This document shows positions 12,842 through 24,586 of a DNA stretch of 64,000 bases, in pieces; within the stretch, counting starts at the first letter, position 1; each line of letters opens with the position of its first letter. Below the pieces are notes generated by a model, which was not told the DNA's origin, made no database searches, and was given only the letters and a program-made list of their open reading frames with translations. Both the position numbers and the translations under genes were made by a program. The stretch is from Centrapalus pauciflorus. Taxonomy: Eukaryota > Streptophyta > Magnoliopsida > Asterales > Asteraceae. The stretch is from the NCBI GenBank assembly GCA_020465985.1, contig JAANYP010001807.1:124001-188000 (forward strand), read 5' to 3'.

Positions 12842-13051
12842 TCCTGGACAGAAACATGATCACATATAAGAGAACATCAAACTTCCTGTGATTATTATGG
12901 CTGCAGATTTCGAATTTTGCAGAAGCAAAAATTTGAAAGCCATATGAAAGAAGAGAGGGACAGAATCCATTTGATGGGTGGTGATTTCTAAGGGAATAGA
13001 AGTCCCTGTTTATTCAAAAATAATCAGAGAGGAAATCGAAGGACTATCTAC

Positions 13052-13346
13052 CAGGGGTGAGCTCGGTACCGGACCGAACCGAACCGGTACCGATCCCGAA
13101 AATACCGAAATCGAATTATTAGTTTTGAAAGAACCGAATACCGAACCGTATAATTTTATACGGTGCCGGTTCGGTCCCGAATACCGAATTTTAGCTAATT
13201 TAAAAACCGAATACCGAACCGAGAGTACCGAATACCGAATTTTAGCTAATTTAAAAACCGAATACCGAACCGAATATATTAATTCGGTACCGGTCGGTAC
13301 CGGTACCGGTTCGGGTTCGGAAAATGGTACCCGTCGCTCACCCCTA
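13052..13346. mobile_element. hAT-type MITE, copy 1
   Basis: This 295-bp element has termini CAGGGGTGAGC and, on the complement of the other end, TAGGGGTGAGC. An 8-bp TSD CTATCTAC flanks it (13044-13051 and 13347-13354), the length typical of hAT elements. The interior is rich in ACCGAATACCGAA and GGTACCGG repeats. Copy 2 is at 19689-19994 in inverse orientation. Confidence 0.9.
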
Positions 13347-13751
13347 CTATCTACTGGCGTGATCGAACAGATAGTTGGTCTCTGTTGAGACCGACGAGAA
13401 AGAAGAAGATTAAAGGCCACTGCTTGGGTCTGTTTGTTATTGCTGTTGATCGAACATAAGGGATATAGAAGAAGATTGAAGGCCAAAATAACGGAGTATT
13501 GCAGGCCTACGAATTAGAAGCTCCGCTACCATCGCATCGTTTGTCAACGCCACCTTGAACCACTGTTGTTTCGTCATCTGCGGTGGTTTTGTTGTCGGTG
13601 GTCGTCGGTGTTACAAACGGAAAAGGTTAAGATAGAAAATGGCGGAGGAACCGAGGAAGAGGTGTTACCGGTGGTCGTCGGTTTTGTTGGTGCTGGTCGT
13701 CGTCAATCATCTTTCTTTTTGTGTTTTCACCCTGTATGTGTGATTGTGTTT

Positions 13752-13763
<12 letters not shown>

Positions 13764-13833
<70 letters not shown>
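13764..13833. repeat. (TA)n microsatellite, MULE right arm, first part
   Basis: TA repeats interrupted by the MITE at 13834-14160 and resuming at 14161. Confidence 0.95.
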
Positions 13834-13836
<3 letters not shown>

Positions 13837-14160
13837 AAAATTACCAAGAAAGGTAATATAAAATACAAAATTTGACAATAAAGGTACTGTAAAAAAGTTT
13901 TTGCCAAGAAAGGTAATATAAAATTCTATTTTGGCCGAGAAAGAACATGAAATTCAAATTTTAGGTCAAGAAAGATAATGAAATTTTATTCGCTTACCAA
14001 AAAAGGGAGCATAAAATTAAAAATTTACCTTCTTAATTTGTCATCAATACCCTTTTTTGTCAGATTTAAATTTTATGTTATCTTTCTTGGTCTAAAAAAT
14101 TTTACATTACCTTTATTGGCAATTTTTGAATTTTATATTACCTTTCTAGGTAATTTGCCC
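13834..14160. mobile_element. MITE inserted in the TA tract of the MULE arm
   Basis: 327 bp with terminal inverted repeats: GGGAAAATTACCAAGAAAGG at the left and, as complement of the right, GGGCAAATTACCTAGAAAGG. Internal copies of AAGAAAGGTAATATAAAAT occur. Flanking DNA is pure TA repeat, so the TSD cannot be read and the superfamily is undetermined. Confidence 0.8.
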
Positions 14161-14165
14161 ATATA

Positions 14166-14251
<86 letters not shown>

Positions 14252-14262
14252 TATATATATAT
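14161..14262. repeat. (TA)n microsatellite, MULE right arm, second part
   Basis: TA repeats with a short ACACAC interruption near the end. Confidence 0.95.
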
Positions 14263-14527
14263 AAAATAAATTGTTATTTAAAAAAGGAATATAAAAACAA
14301 AAAAAAAAAAAGAAACTATTAAAAAATTACGCAAATGGTCCTAGAGATTGAAAATGACGATATACCTTGTGACTTAAACCAGCCTACAAAAAAGTTAACT
14401 CCAGGAACATTTGCGTGAGAAAATCTCATTTTAGGGATCATCCGTGTAATTTCAAAGTTTTAGGGACCAAAACCGCAAAAAGGGGCAAACCACAGGGACC
14501 ATCCGTGTAATTTACTCTAAAGATAAA

Positions 14528-14912
<385 letters not shown>

Positions 14913-15413
14913 AAAATTCAGAACAAATCAATTAAAAAGCTACATATGTCCGTTGCCATCCACGTTCTTCTTCTTCTTCGTAATTCTACTTTCATTTCCA
15001 TTGCGAGACAACCCTTGCCTGATCCTATTGCGTAAGCTTCTGATTTCATCTCCATTGCGGACATAACAGAGCTATTTGCATCTCAACTCATCCACCGCGG
15101 TTTCCCATGCTCATTTTGTCGCTCTCCAATTTCAGAATTTCGACTACTCTGCTTCGACCTTCAAAGGTCGTTCCTTGCCTTGCTTCACCTTCACTGTTTT
15201 CCTCTGAGATTTGGCTCGATCCTTACTGGAATTTCCCTCGATTTCTGGTTTGATTTTGCATCGGTGGAGTTCATAGTACGTCTAATCAGTTGCGAAATCA
15301 TATGTACTCACAGTGGGTGCATTAATAAACTTCAAATAAATTTTATTTCTCCTCGGGATATCAACCGGACTCAAAAGTACCCCACTGTGGGTTAAACAAC
15401 ATCACAAGGGACC
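14913..15413. other. Unassigned sequence between microsatellites and an LTR fragment
   Basis: No supported gene. It has a pyrimidine-rich, leader-like start and a short 71-codon frame (15180-15395) with no recognisable motif. A small inverted repeat around CCCACTGTGGG occurs near 15314 and 15382. Confidence 0.5.
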
Positions 15414-16376
15414 TGTTACATTTCCATAAGGAAAACATATCATAAACATGTTCATCAACAAATGGGCGTTAGTTTGTATAATTAAAAGTGTTACAACATT
15501 CGGAATCGTCATCCGAAACTCACGTTTAAAATCCATTATTTGGTGTGTTATTATTCCCAAATAACCCTTCATTATATACCTTAATATAGTACAAAAGATA
15601 TCCCAAAAGTGTGATTAATTAACCATAAATTCGGGTTCCTTAAAACTCATCCGAATTTCGCATAATCTGTGGGTGACTCGCTAAAACGTGCTAATCAGTC
15701 CAGGTTTAACCAAACTTTGAATATTTTCTTAAGAACTCAAAAATGCACAAAAAGTCAGATTTCCTTACCTTTTTGATCGATTTAGTTGACGATTCTTGTT
15801 TCTTATGCTTCAGTAATCTTCCAAGAATGATTTCCAACTACTATAACAAACATGCATCACAAATTTTCAGATTTTAAATCCGATTTTTGAACCTTAAACT
15901 CTCAAAATAAAGCTTTAAACTTAGAAATAATGTTCTTACCTTAATTCCAACCGATTCTTGTTAATAAGTAGCTTTTATCCACAAATGTTGCTTCACAATT
16001 TCAAATTTCAGCAAGGATTTTCCAGAGATCTAGAGAGAGATAGAGAACTCTTGAAGATGAAATGGTGAAATGAATGAAATGAAGACTAATAGTCTTTTAT
16101 TCTCATTTTCGGCTTTTTACACATTTAGCCCCTCAATTTATCTGATTTCAGTAAATACTGATTTTATCTTAGTTTTATCATCACTAACATTTATAAATCA
16201 TCATACTCCATAATAATAATTCAAAATTCTAAAGTTTCTTAATTTCTCAAATTAGCAACCAACTTTTAAATATTCGAATACATAATCATCTTTAATAATC
16301 CAACTTAATTATACAAACTACAAAATATCCAACTAATTAATCTAAATTACAATAATTTAGATCTAAGGATGTTACA
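15414..16376 (-). repeat. Partial or solo LTR of another gypsy family, minus strand
   Basis: Read on the minus strand it starts TGTAACATCCTTAG (upper end 16376) and may end GGAAATGTAACA (lower end 15414). Composition resembles gypsy LTRs elsewhere in the window. The flanks GGACC and ACACG do not match, so no TSD is seen and the lower boundary is tentative. Confidence 0.5.
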
Positions 16377-16380
16377 ACAC

Positions 16381-16466
16381 GTGCTCACAAAATTTGATTA
16401 ATTAATTTAAGCTTATCTTTCCTTATTCCTACTCAGCGATAACTTGTTAATCTTGTATCTTATTAG
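16381..16466 (+). other. Retained copy of the reverse-transcriptase intron in A2
   Basis: 86 nt starting GTGCTCAC and ending TTATTAG, closely matching the intron at 5560-5646. The upstream exon is missing: A2 begins within a few bases of the donor site. Confidence 0.75.
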
Positions 16467-18297
16467 ATACAATTTCTTGGACACGTGATATATGGTCTTG
16501 GCTGCGTACTAATGCAAAGAGACAGAGTCATAGCATATGCGTCTCGTCAACTCAAAGATCATGAGAAGAGTCAACCGAATCATGACCTTGAACTTGCTGT
16601 TGTGACTTTCGCATTGAAAACATGGTGTCACTATCTCTACGGCAACGAATTCAAGTTATATACAGATCACAAAAGTCTTAAGTACATTTTCAGTCAAAAG
16701 GAGCTCAATGTGCCAGCGACGCTCAATGGAACTCATAAAAGACTATGACTATGAGATTCTATATCATCCTGGCAAGGCAAATGTGGTTGTCAATGCATTG
16801 AGTCGAAAAGCTTATCCTGCGAAATGCCTCTATACTCTGACTCATACTTCATTTTCATCTACCCTGATTGATGGTATCCTTGTTGCTCAAGCTGAAGCCC
16901 TGAAAGAAGAAAATCTCAACTCTAAGGACATGAAAGGGCAACTTCAATTCTTGGGTGATATCCCTCATGGATTAACACTTTTTTAATAATCGAATATGGG
17001 TTCCGAAGTTTGGAGACATTCGACAGAAGATTCTTTCAGAAGCTCACTGCTCAAATTTTTTTGTAAATCCTAGCAGCACCAACATGTACAATGATCTAAA
17101 AGTCGAATACTGGTGACCTCGTTTGCAAAGAGATGTGGGTTAGCAAGTTGAGAATTGCGTTACGTGCCGACTAGTCGAAGCAGAGCATCATCAGCCTTAC
17201 GGCAGTCTTCAGCCGTTGCCGATTCCTGAATGGAAGTTCGATCACATAACGATGGACTTTGTGACGAAGCTTCCTACTACGCAAAGACAACACGAAGAAA
17301 TATGGGTTATCGTAGATCATCTAATCAAAGTCGCTCACTTCATTCCGATTCGCGAGAACTATTCACTGGAGAGGCTGGCTAAGATCGATATTGATGAAAT
17401 TGTTACTCGGCACGGTGTACCTATGACAATCGTTTCTGATCGCGACAGCAGATTTACTTCGAGGTTCTGGACTGCACTGCAAGAAGGTTTGGGCACTAAA
17501 GTCAGAATGAGCAAAATGTATCATCCACACAACCTGATGGCCAGAGCGAACGCACGATTCTTTCTCTTGAAGACATGTTACGAGCTTGTGTCCTTCATTT
17601 TAGTGGTAATTTAGACGATTACTTTCCTCTAGCAGAGTTTTCTTACAACAACAGCTACCATTCGTCCATGAAGCAGCACCTTTTGAAGCCTTATACGTTC
17701 GCAAGTGTCGTACGCCAACTTGCTGGCATGAAACAGGTGAAGCACCAATCGCCGGTCCCGCATTACTTTAGCAAACTAACGACAAGATTTGATTCATTCG
17801 ACAACGTCTGAAAACTGCTCAATACCGGCAGAAATCTTATCACGACCAACGTCATAAGCCTTTAGAATTCCAAAAAGACGATTGGGTTGTATTGAAGGTC
17901 TCACCGATGAAGGGTGTGTTCAGAATTGGCAAGTGTGGCAAGTTAGCACCACGATTCGTTGGTCCTTTCAAGGTCATCGAACGTGTTGGGAGCCAATCTT
18001 ATCTTCGGACTTGCCGAACGAATTGTCAAACATTCACCCTGTGTTTCATGTCTCACAATTGATGAAGTGCAAGGAAAACGAAAGCGAAAAGTAGGCCAAT
18101 CATTTGACTTACAAGATCAACGAGAAGCTGTAATGCGATGAGCCTGAGGTTAATTTGGAAACAAAGATGAAAAAGCTAAGAAACCGAGAAGTGGCAATGG
18201 TGTCGATGCAATGGAGAACCTCTCATGGAACTTCCCAGACCTGGAAATCTGAACAAGACTTGAGAGTTCGCTATCCGCATCTGTTTGAGCCCTAGGT
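16467..18297 (+). pseudogene. pol: Gypsy A second partial pol (RNase H, integrase, chromodomain-like tail)
   Basis: Homologous to 5647-7797 but with about 310 bp deleted: the sequence jumps from IQFLDT-like codons at about 16490 straight to RNase H (GCVLMQRDRVIAYASRQ). RNase H lies at 16490-16790, the integrase core at 17216-17614 (WVIVDHL, SDRDSRFTSRFW), and the tail at about 18120-18294. Frameshifts near 16720, 17000, 17540 and 17660 and an in-frame stop near 18295 leave no intact protein. It was probably once part of a tandem LTR-sharing copy. Confidence 0.85.
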
Positions 18298-18774
18298 ACT
18301 TTGCGGACAAAGTGCAAACGTGGGGGGGGGTCATACTGTAACACCTTGCTTTCTAAATTATGTGTTTATGTTGTAATGTGCGTTAATGATGTAATTTAAA
18401 ATTTTTATGAACTTAATTGCTAATTAGTGCCATTAGGTAATGAAATTATTTAATTAAGTTAGATATTCTGAATTATAGCAACATACTTGACCCAAATTGA
18501 CGGCAATTGCAATAAAGTAGCCGTTTATTTAAATAAATGTGATTTAGCCAAATCATGATAATTACGTGCTTATAAGTAATTAAATTAGTGTGCTTGGCCA
18601 AAATTATAAAAATGACCGAATTATAGAAATATAATCTATGGGAGTGAATAAAATAAAATATATACTTTGACATGAAATATAATTGTGGCACACAAATAAA
18701 AGATTAGAAATTGAACCGTTTATGTAAGTAACATAAAGTTAAGGATTGGGGGTGAAAATCATGAAATTGCTAAA

Positions 18775-19572
<798 letters not shown>

Positions 19573-19574
19573 TG

Positions 19575-19660
<86 letters not shown>

Positions 19661-19662
19661 TG
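19573..19662. repeat. (TA)n(TG)n microsatellite
   Basis: TA repeats passing into TG repeats, just upstream of the second hAT MITE. Confidence 0.97.
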
Positions 19663-19688
19663 TTTATTTGACATGATGTTGTGTGAGT

Positions 19689-19994
19689 TAGGGGTGAGCG
19701 ACGGGTACCATTTCCCGAACCCGAACCGGTACCGAACCGGTGCCGGTACCGACCGATACCGAATTAATATATTCGGTTCGGTATTCGGTTTTTAAATTAG
19801 CTAAAATTCGGTATTCGGTACTTTCGGTTCGGTATTCGGTTCTTAAATTAGCTAAAATTCGGTATTTGAAACCGAACCGGCACCATATAAAATTATACGG
19901 TTCGGTATTCGGTTCTTCCAAAACTAATAATTCGGTTTCGGTGTTTTCGGGATCGGTACCGGTTCGGTTCGGTACGGTACCGAGCTCACCCCTA
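19689..19994. mobile_element. hAT-type MITE, copy 2
   Basis: 306 bp with perfect TAGGGGTGAGC terminal inverted repeats and an 8-bp TSD GTGTGAGT (19681-19688 and 19995-20002). It is the inverse-orientation homologue of 13052-13346, sharing the interior GGTACCGG and CGGTATTCGG repeats. It has no transposase. Confidence 0.92.
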
Positions 19995-20085
19995 GTGTGA
20001 GTAGTCCACAGCAAGTTGATATACATAAATATGTATATATATTACGTTGTGTGTGTAGGTACAAAAAAAACAGAAATTTCAGGTA

Positions 20086-20189
<104 letters not shown>

Positions 20190-20267
20190 ATGTGTGTGTG
20201 CAGTGTGTATGAAAGGAGATAAGAAAGTAGGTGTGTGTGTCTGTAGTAGAACCGACAGAAATAGTAC

Positions 20268-20274
<7 letters not shown>

Positions 20275-20305
<31 letters not shown>

Positions 20306-20421
20306 TGTATGTATGTATGTATGTATGTATGTATGTATGTATGTATGTATGTATGTATGTATGTATGTATGTATGTATGTATGTATGTATGTATGTATGT
20401 ATGTATGTATGTATGTATGTA
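20275..20421. repeat. (GTAT)n tetranucleotide microsatellite
   Basis: About 36 near-perfect GTAT units. Cys-Met-Tyr-Val and Tyr-Ile-His-Thr repeat frames through it are artefacts. Confidence 0.97.
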
Positions 20422-20952
20422 TCTCGTGTGTGTGTGTGGAATCTAAACAACATTTCTTTTATATATTAATCTTGAATGCATATTATAGCACCACACACAC
20501 ACACAAAGATATATATAAATTCAAGGTTTTTTTAATTATAAACTAGTTTTATTAATTTGCTATACACTCATGTAAATTACAGACACTTCGTTGCACACCA
20601 GACATTAAATTAAAGTGTTTAGCTCGATTATGAGTCAAAATTAAGTGCCAGAGTGTATTAAAGCTTATTTAAAGTGTCAAAGCCTTCAGAAACACAGCAA
20701 AACCATATCAAGCCAAAAACCTATAGTAAACCCTAGATAAGCTTGTGCAAGTGTTTCAGAGTGTCATAAAGCCTTAAATATTGGTGCAAGCATTTAACAG
20801 TACTATGAGTAACAGTTATTGATGTTTACATGTATTTTATGTAATTGAGACATACTTTGCTCCTATATGCCTTCTTTGACCATCAATAGAGCTTTTGTGA
20901 GTGAAGGTGAACACTGAGGTACAGGCGGTGCCCAGCTTAGCCAGATCTCATA
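20422..20952. other. Unassigned sequence before the A 3' LTR resumes
   Basis: No gene supported. It contains repeated AAAGTGT, TCAAAGCCTT and CAGAGTGT phrases and looks like degenerate LTR or leader DNA. Confidence 0.5.
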
Positions 20953-21243
20953 TTTATTCTATTAATATGCATTATTTACTGTTAACTGATTATCTTTCAG
21001 CATATTATACAGCTTGACTTGTTTAAGCGTTTCTTTGTGCCCTTCATGAGCATTTTAAAATATGCAAGCTATTCAGATGCTTACCACTATCCCAAGCATT
21101 TATGCGAGAAGCTAGCCCCGCATCGCAAACTGATCATATGTAAGCGGTAACCCTAGTGGTGGCATCTCCTTTTCAGCGTGCTTTGTCTCAATTTGTGCAA
21201 ACAATCAATCTGGTAAAATCATGATTAAAGCAAGGATGTGAAA

Positions 21244-21248
21244 TGTTG
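21244..21248. other. Target-site duplication TGTTG, right side of gypsy A
   Basis: Matches 2033-2037. Copia coding resumes immediately afterwards. Confidence 0.85.
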
Positions 21249-21660
21249 TGTGTAGCCTCATGTATGCTATGGTAAGCACTAGACCAGACATAGCTCATGT
21301 CATTGGAGTTGTTATCCATTTTATGTCTAATTCGGGGATATAGCATTGGGAAGCAGTGAAACGGGTAGTAAGAAATCTGAAGGGCACTTCAAAGATGACA
21401 TTATATTTTAATGGTAAAGACTAGGTTCTCACGGGATATACTGATGCAGACCTGGGTGGATGTAAAGATACGTTCAAAAGCACTTCAGGGTATATTTCAC
21501 AGTGGGAGGAACATTAGTTAGTTGGATGCCTAAATTGCAGAAGAGTGTAGCTATATCAACAACATAAGATGAATACATGGCAGCTGTTGAAGCCAGTAAA
21601 AAGCTTGTTTGGTTAAAGAATTTCTTGATAGAGTTAGACAAGAAGCAGAACTTGATGGAT
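21249..21660 (+). pseudogene. pol: Decayed Ty1/copia pol, downstream part (RT end and RNase H)
   Basis: Continues the frame of 1-2037: SLMYAMVSTRPDIAH, then RNase H phrases such as GYTDADLGGCKDTFKSTSGY and, after a frameshift, the DEYMAAVEA-like region. Homology fades near 21655. Stops and shifts match the decay of the left half. Confidence 0.85.
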
Positions 21661-21664
21661 TAAT

Positions 21665-21973
21665 CCCGATCAATCTTATATTAGTATGTTAATTATGTAA
21701 AGTATGTAAGGTATGATGTATGAATATGTAAATTATAGTAAGTAGAAGGACCTAATTAGTATTTAGGAATACATGAAGGGTTGCACCTTTTCATAAAGGT
21801 TGTGATTTTTCATGAAAGGGTACCACGAAGAGTTGCGACTATTCAACGCACCCTTTAGATTATTATATATAGGTCCAATGTAATCATTTGTAAGTGTGAT
21901 TTCAGAAAGATTGTTTAATAAAGTTCATATTTTGTAAGTAAATCCTGTGCAATTTAGTGTAAGAATTCCAACA
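21665..21973 (+). repeat. Copia-type LTR fragment
   Basis: It has a TATATATA-like box near 21863, AATAAA near 21918 and an end AATTCCAACA at 21973, followed by a degenerate primer site (TTGGTATAAGAGC). The left edge is uncertain. It is either the 3' LTR of the copia above or the 5' LTR of a separate truncated element. Confidence 0.5.
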
Positions 21974-22338
21974 ATTGGTATAAGAGCTTCAAGTTTTTCG
22001 ATTCTCATCATATACCATCACGGTCAGGAACACAGTACGCAACAGTCTTAGAAATTCACCAGGGACGTTTGTTTTTTCAGAAACAAACATCATCAGTTGG
22101 AGTAAGCAATTGAAACGGGGCGGCCGAACATAGTGTTCTACCACCAAACCGACATCAATACATCATAGTATAAAATTCTGATTTCAACAAGTTTCAATTA
22201 GAATTAAGTAAGGCAGTAAGTCAAGTAAAACCCCACACAGAACCGACGCAGCAAACAAACAGTAAGCCTCATCGCAATTTTAGAAATAGCAAGCCCTAGA
22301 AATCGGATAGCATAGATAGAAAAGCCAAAATCAGAAGG
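21974..22338 (+). other. Degenerate primer site and leader, truncated by element E
   Basis: Begins with GGTATAAGAGC, a one-base variant of the Met-tRNA site, and then resembles an untranslated leader. No gag frame is seen before element E starts at 22339. Confidence 0.4.
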
Positions 22339-23439
22339 TGTTAGGCACAAAAAGGCCTCAGTCAAACCTGTTCTACATCTGAGGGGGAGATTTATAATCA
22401 AACCTGTTGATGCATTTGAAGGTTGAATTTAAGGCCTGTTATATGTCTTATTGAAACCTGAAAATGATTTGCAATATCAGTCTAAAGCTGTTCTATATGT
22501 TGCATGTGTTGCAACTTAGACAGTTTGTCCAAGCTGCTCTGTCTGCTGAACAGGCTGGACATAAACTGTCTACGCTGCTCTACACTGTTGAGCAGCTTGG
22601 GCATTTTTAAAGTGTTCTGTTCTTTGTGAACAGGCTAAACACTTTATGGAATATGTTTCCAAGTCATCATGTATTGTTTTTGACTACAAGATCAGTTTAC
22701 AAAGTCGAAGACAAAGTGGAAAACAGAAATGCTCAGCCTGCCCAAGCTATTCTGTAACATGAAGACAAAAGGTTATTTGAAAAAGGGTGACAGACCTTTT
22801 TCTTATATCAAAATAGGCCTTTACAAGGAAGAAAGACGCAAAGTTGACATTCCTAAATTAGTTAAAGGCAATGCAACAGTAGACAAAGTAAAAAGACAAA
22901 AGTTCTGCACATATGAAGACAAGTCTGCTTTTCAGAAAAGTGAAGAAAAGGTTATGTTGTCTTTTCAACAAGGCTTCTCCTTTTCCGTCCAATGAAGATG
23001 TTTCTCTTAGATCCTCTAGGTGAGTATAAAAGGAAGCTTCTAAGGACAGAAAGAAGTGTGAAGAAAGCTAAGTGCTGAAACCCAAGAGTGAACGTGCAAG
23101 TGTGATTTTCATGCATGCAAACCTTCTGTGTAAACCAGCATCTGTGTGTATAAGCTGTTCTACATAAGTCGTTCCTTTAAGTCTTGTAAAACACAGTGAG
23201 TGCTTCTTAGTGAGTGTATTCATTGTATACTAGTTTTGAGTCTGTCTTAGACTAGTAAGCATACTGTTGTATCTGTCATCTCAGCTTGAACTATTCCGCA
23301 TTCAAGCTTGTTTGTAATTAACAAATTGTTGATAATACATACAAACATTGAGAAAAGAGTGTCTAGTTTTTTAAATTGCTGTATTCACCCCCCTCTACAG
23401 CTTATAACTATATACTTTGGGAACCTCTCGGGACCTACA
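22339..23439 (+). repeat. 5' LTR of element E
   Basis: 1101 bp, starting TGTTAGGCACAAAAAGGCC and ending GGGACCTACA. The 3' LTR is at 34850-35976. A TATA box lies at 23025-23032. Confidence 0.92.
23025..23032 (+). promoter_or_regulatory. TATA box of the E 5' LTR
   Basis: TATAAAAG in the context GTGAGTATAAAAGGAAGC, repeated at 35568-35575 in the 3' LTR. It probably sets the U3/R boundary. Confidence 0.7.
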
Positions 23440-23441
23440 AC

Positions 23442-23455
23442 TGGTATCAAAGCAG
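23442..23455 (+). other. Primer-binding site of element E
   Basis: TGGTATCAAAGCAG, a variant of the initiator Met tRNA match, lies 2 nt after the LTR. Confidence 0.85.
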
Positions 23456-23500
23456 TTTAGAGTGTGTGTCATTCTAGATCTCTCATTCTCCCAAGTTTCC

Positions 23501-24586
23501 ATGGACAACAGTGCTGCAAATTCTTCTTACTATGACAATGGCTCTATGGGCAAACCTCCCAAATTTAATCATCAAAACTTCTCTGGTTGGAAATGCAGAA
23601 TGATGCTCTATTTAGAGAATCTGGATGTACAACTGCCAGAGATAGTGATGGAGGGTCCCTATGTGCCAACCTCTGTTACTACCATAACTCCAGCGGTTGA
23701 AGGAGCTGCTCCTGAAATCAGGACCTTTGAGAAAGCTAAAGCTCAATGGTCTGATGAAGACAAGAGATTGGTGGCTCTGGATGCAAAGGCCAGAAACAAC
23801 CTGGTCATTTCTCTCCCTGATGATGTGTTCAAGCAGGTTGAGAAAATGAAGACAGCAAAGGAGATGTGGGATACTTTGTGTACCGTCTATGATGGACCCA
23901 CAATCACACTGGACAACAGGATCAACAATCTTGTTAGACAGTATGAACTCTTCTTTGCTAAACCAAAGGAGACTCTCACTGAAACCTACACCAGGTTTAC
24001 TGCTCTAGTGAATGATCTCAAAGCTGTTGGGATCACCAAGGACAGTCTTACCCTGGTGAATAAATTTCTGGACATTTTACCTGAAGAATGGAACTACTTT
24101 TCAACAATCCTAAGGAACTCAGGTACTATCAGAAGTATGGATCTGGTCAATCTGTATGGATCCTTACTGAATGATGAACAGTCAAGGCAACAAAAGAGAA
24201 ATGCCTTGGAAATGTCCAGAAGAGGTGCAGCCTTTGTGGCTAATGTGAGACAGCCTGTAAATCAGGTGAGTGATGTGTTCATTCAACCTGATCAACAGGA
24301 TGATGAAAAGGAGGAGGTGTCAGACGAAGAAGATGCTGCAGATCTTGCTGAACAAGATGATGAGCAAATGATAGCCATGCTTGTCAAAAGGTTCAACAAG
24401 AAAAGGTTTGGAAGAAACATGCTGCAAGGAGGTTCAAGTGCTGGCAAAAAGAAGGCATTTGACAAATCCAAAGCTGAGTGCTTCAAGTGTGGCAAAACTG
24501 GTCACATAGCTGCTGACTGTGTGTCAAAAGTTGTTGGTCAGTCATCCAAACCCAACAAGACTAACAAGGATGATGGCTATAGGTAA
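23501..24586 (+). CDS. gag: Element E Gag (front part, open)
   Basis: I use the ATG at 23501 (MDNSAANSSYY); upstream in-frame codons lie in the LTR and primer site. The capsid-type copia gag domain spans about residues 25-240 (FSGWKCRMMLYL, KEMWDTLCTVYDG, LPEEWNYFSTILRN). An acidic stretch (KEEVSDEEDAADLAEQDDEQ) follows, then a CCHC zinc knuckle CFKCGKTGHIAADC near residues 327-340. The frame ends at 24586 with DDGYR; related elements continue, so the stop reflects a frameshift near 24580. A GTAAGT at 24585 resembles a splice donor but has no clear acceptor. Confidence 0.88.
   Translation: MDNSAANSSYYDNGSMGKPPKFNHQNFSGWKCRMMLYLENLDVQLPEIVMEGPYVPTSVTTITPAVEGAAPEIRTFEKAKAQWSDEDKRLVALDAKARNNLVISLPDDVFKQVEKMKTAKEMWDTLCTVYDGPTITLDNRINNLVRQYELFFAKPKETLTETYTRFTALVNDLKAVGITKDSLTLVNKFLDILPEEWNYFSTILRNSGTIRSMDLVNLYGSLLNDEQSRQQKRNALEMSRRGAAFVANVRQPVNQVSDVFIQPDQQDDEKEEVSDEEDAADLAEQDDEQMIAMLVKRFNKKRFGRNMLQGGSSAGKKKAFDKSKAECFKCGKTGHIAADCVSKVVGQSSKPNKTNKDDGYR

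Larger units (their letters stand above)
12118..14517. mobile_element. Non-autonomous MULE with very long inverted arms
   Basis: The termini are GAGTAAATTACACGGATGGT on both strands, and the 9-bp TSD TAAAGATAA lies at 12109-12117 and 14518-14526. The left arm is 12118-12713 and the right arm 13514-14517; both include a (TA)n tract and a GC-rich stretch. The right arm is longer because another MITE is inserted in its TA tract. The interior (12714-13513) holds a retrotransposon primer-site fragment and a hAT MITE. No transposase is present. Confidence 0.88.

Noticed and set aside
13010..13486. 136- and 158-codon frames with repeated Glu-Tyr-Arg-Thr or Arg-Tyr-Ser-Val
   Set aside because: They run through the hAT MITE and its internal repeats; the second copy gives similar frames because the DNA is repetitive.
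20194..20546. Frames with Cys-Met-Tyr-Val or Tyr-Ile-His-Thr repeats
   Set aside because: Produced by the GTAT tetranucleotide repeat.
22729..22995. 88-codon frame, related to a 105-codon frame at 35316-35633
   Set aside because: Both lie inside the two E LTRs, so similarity follows from LTR identity; frame ends differ and no known domain is seen.
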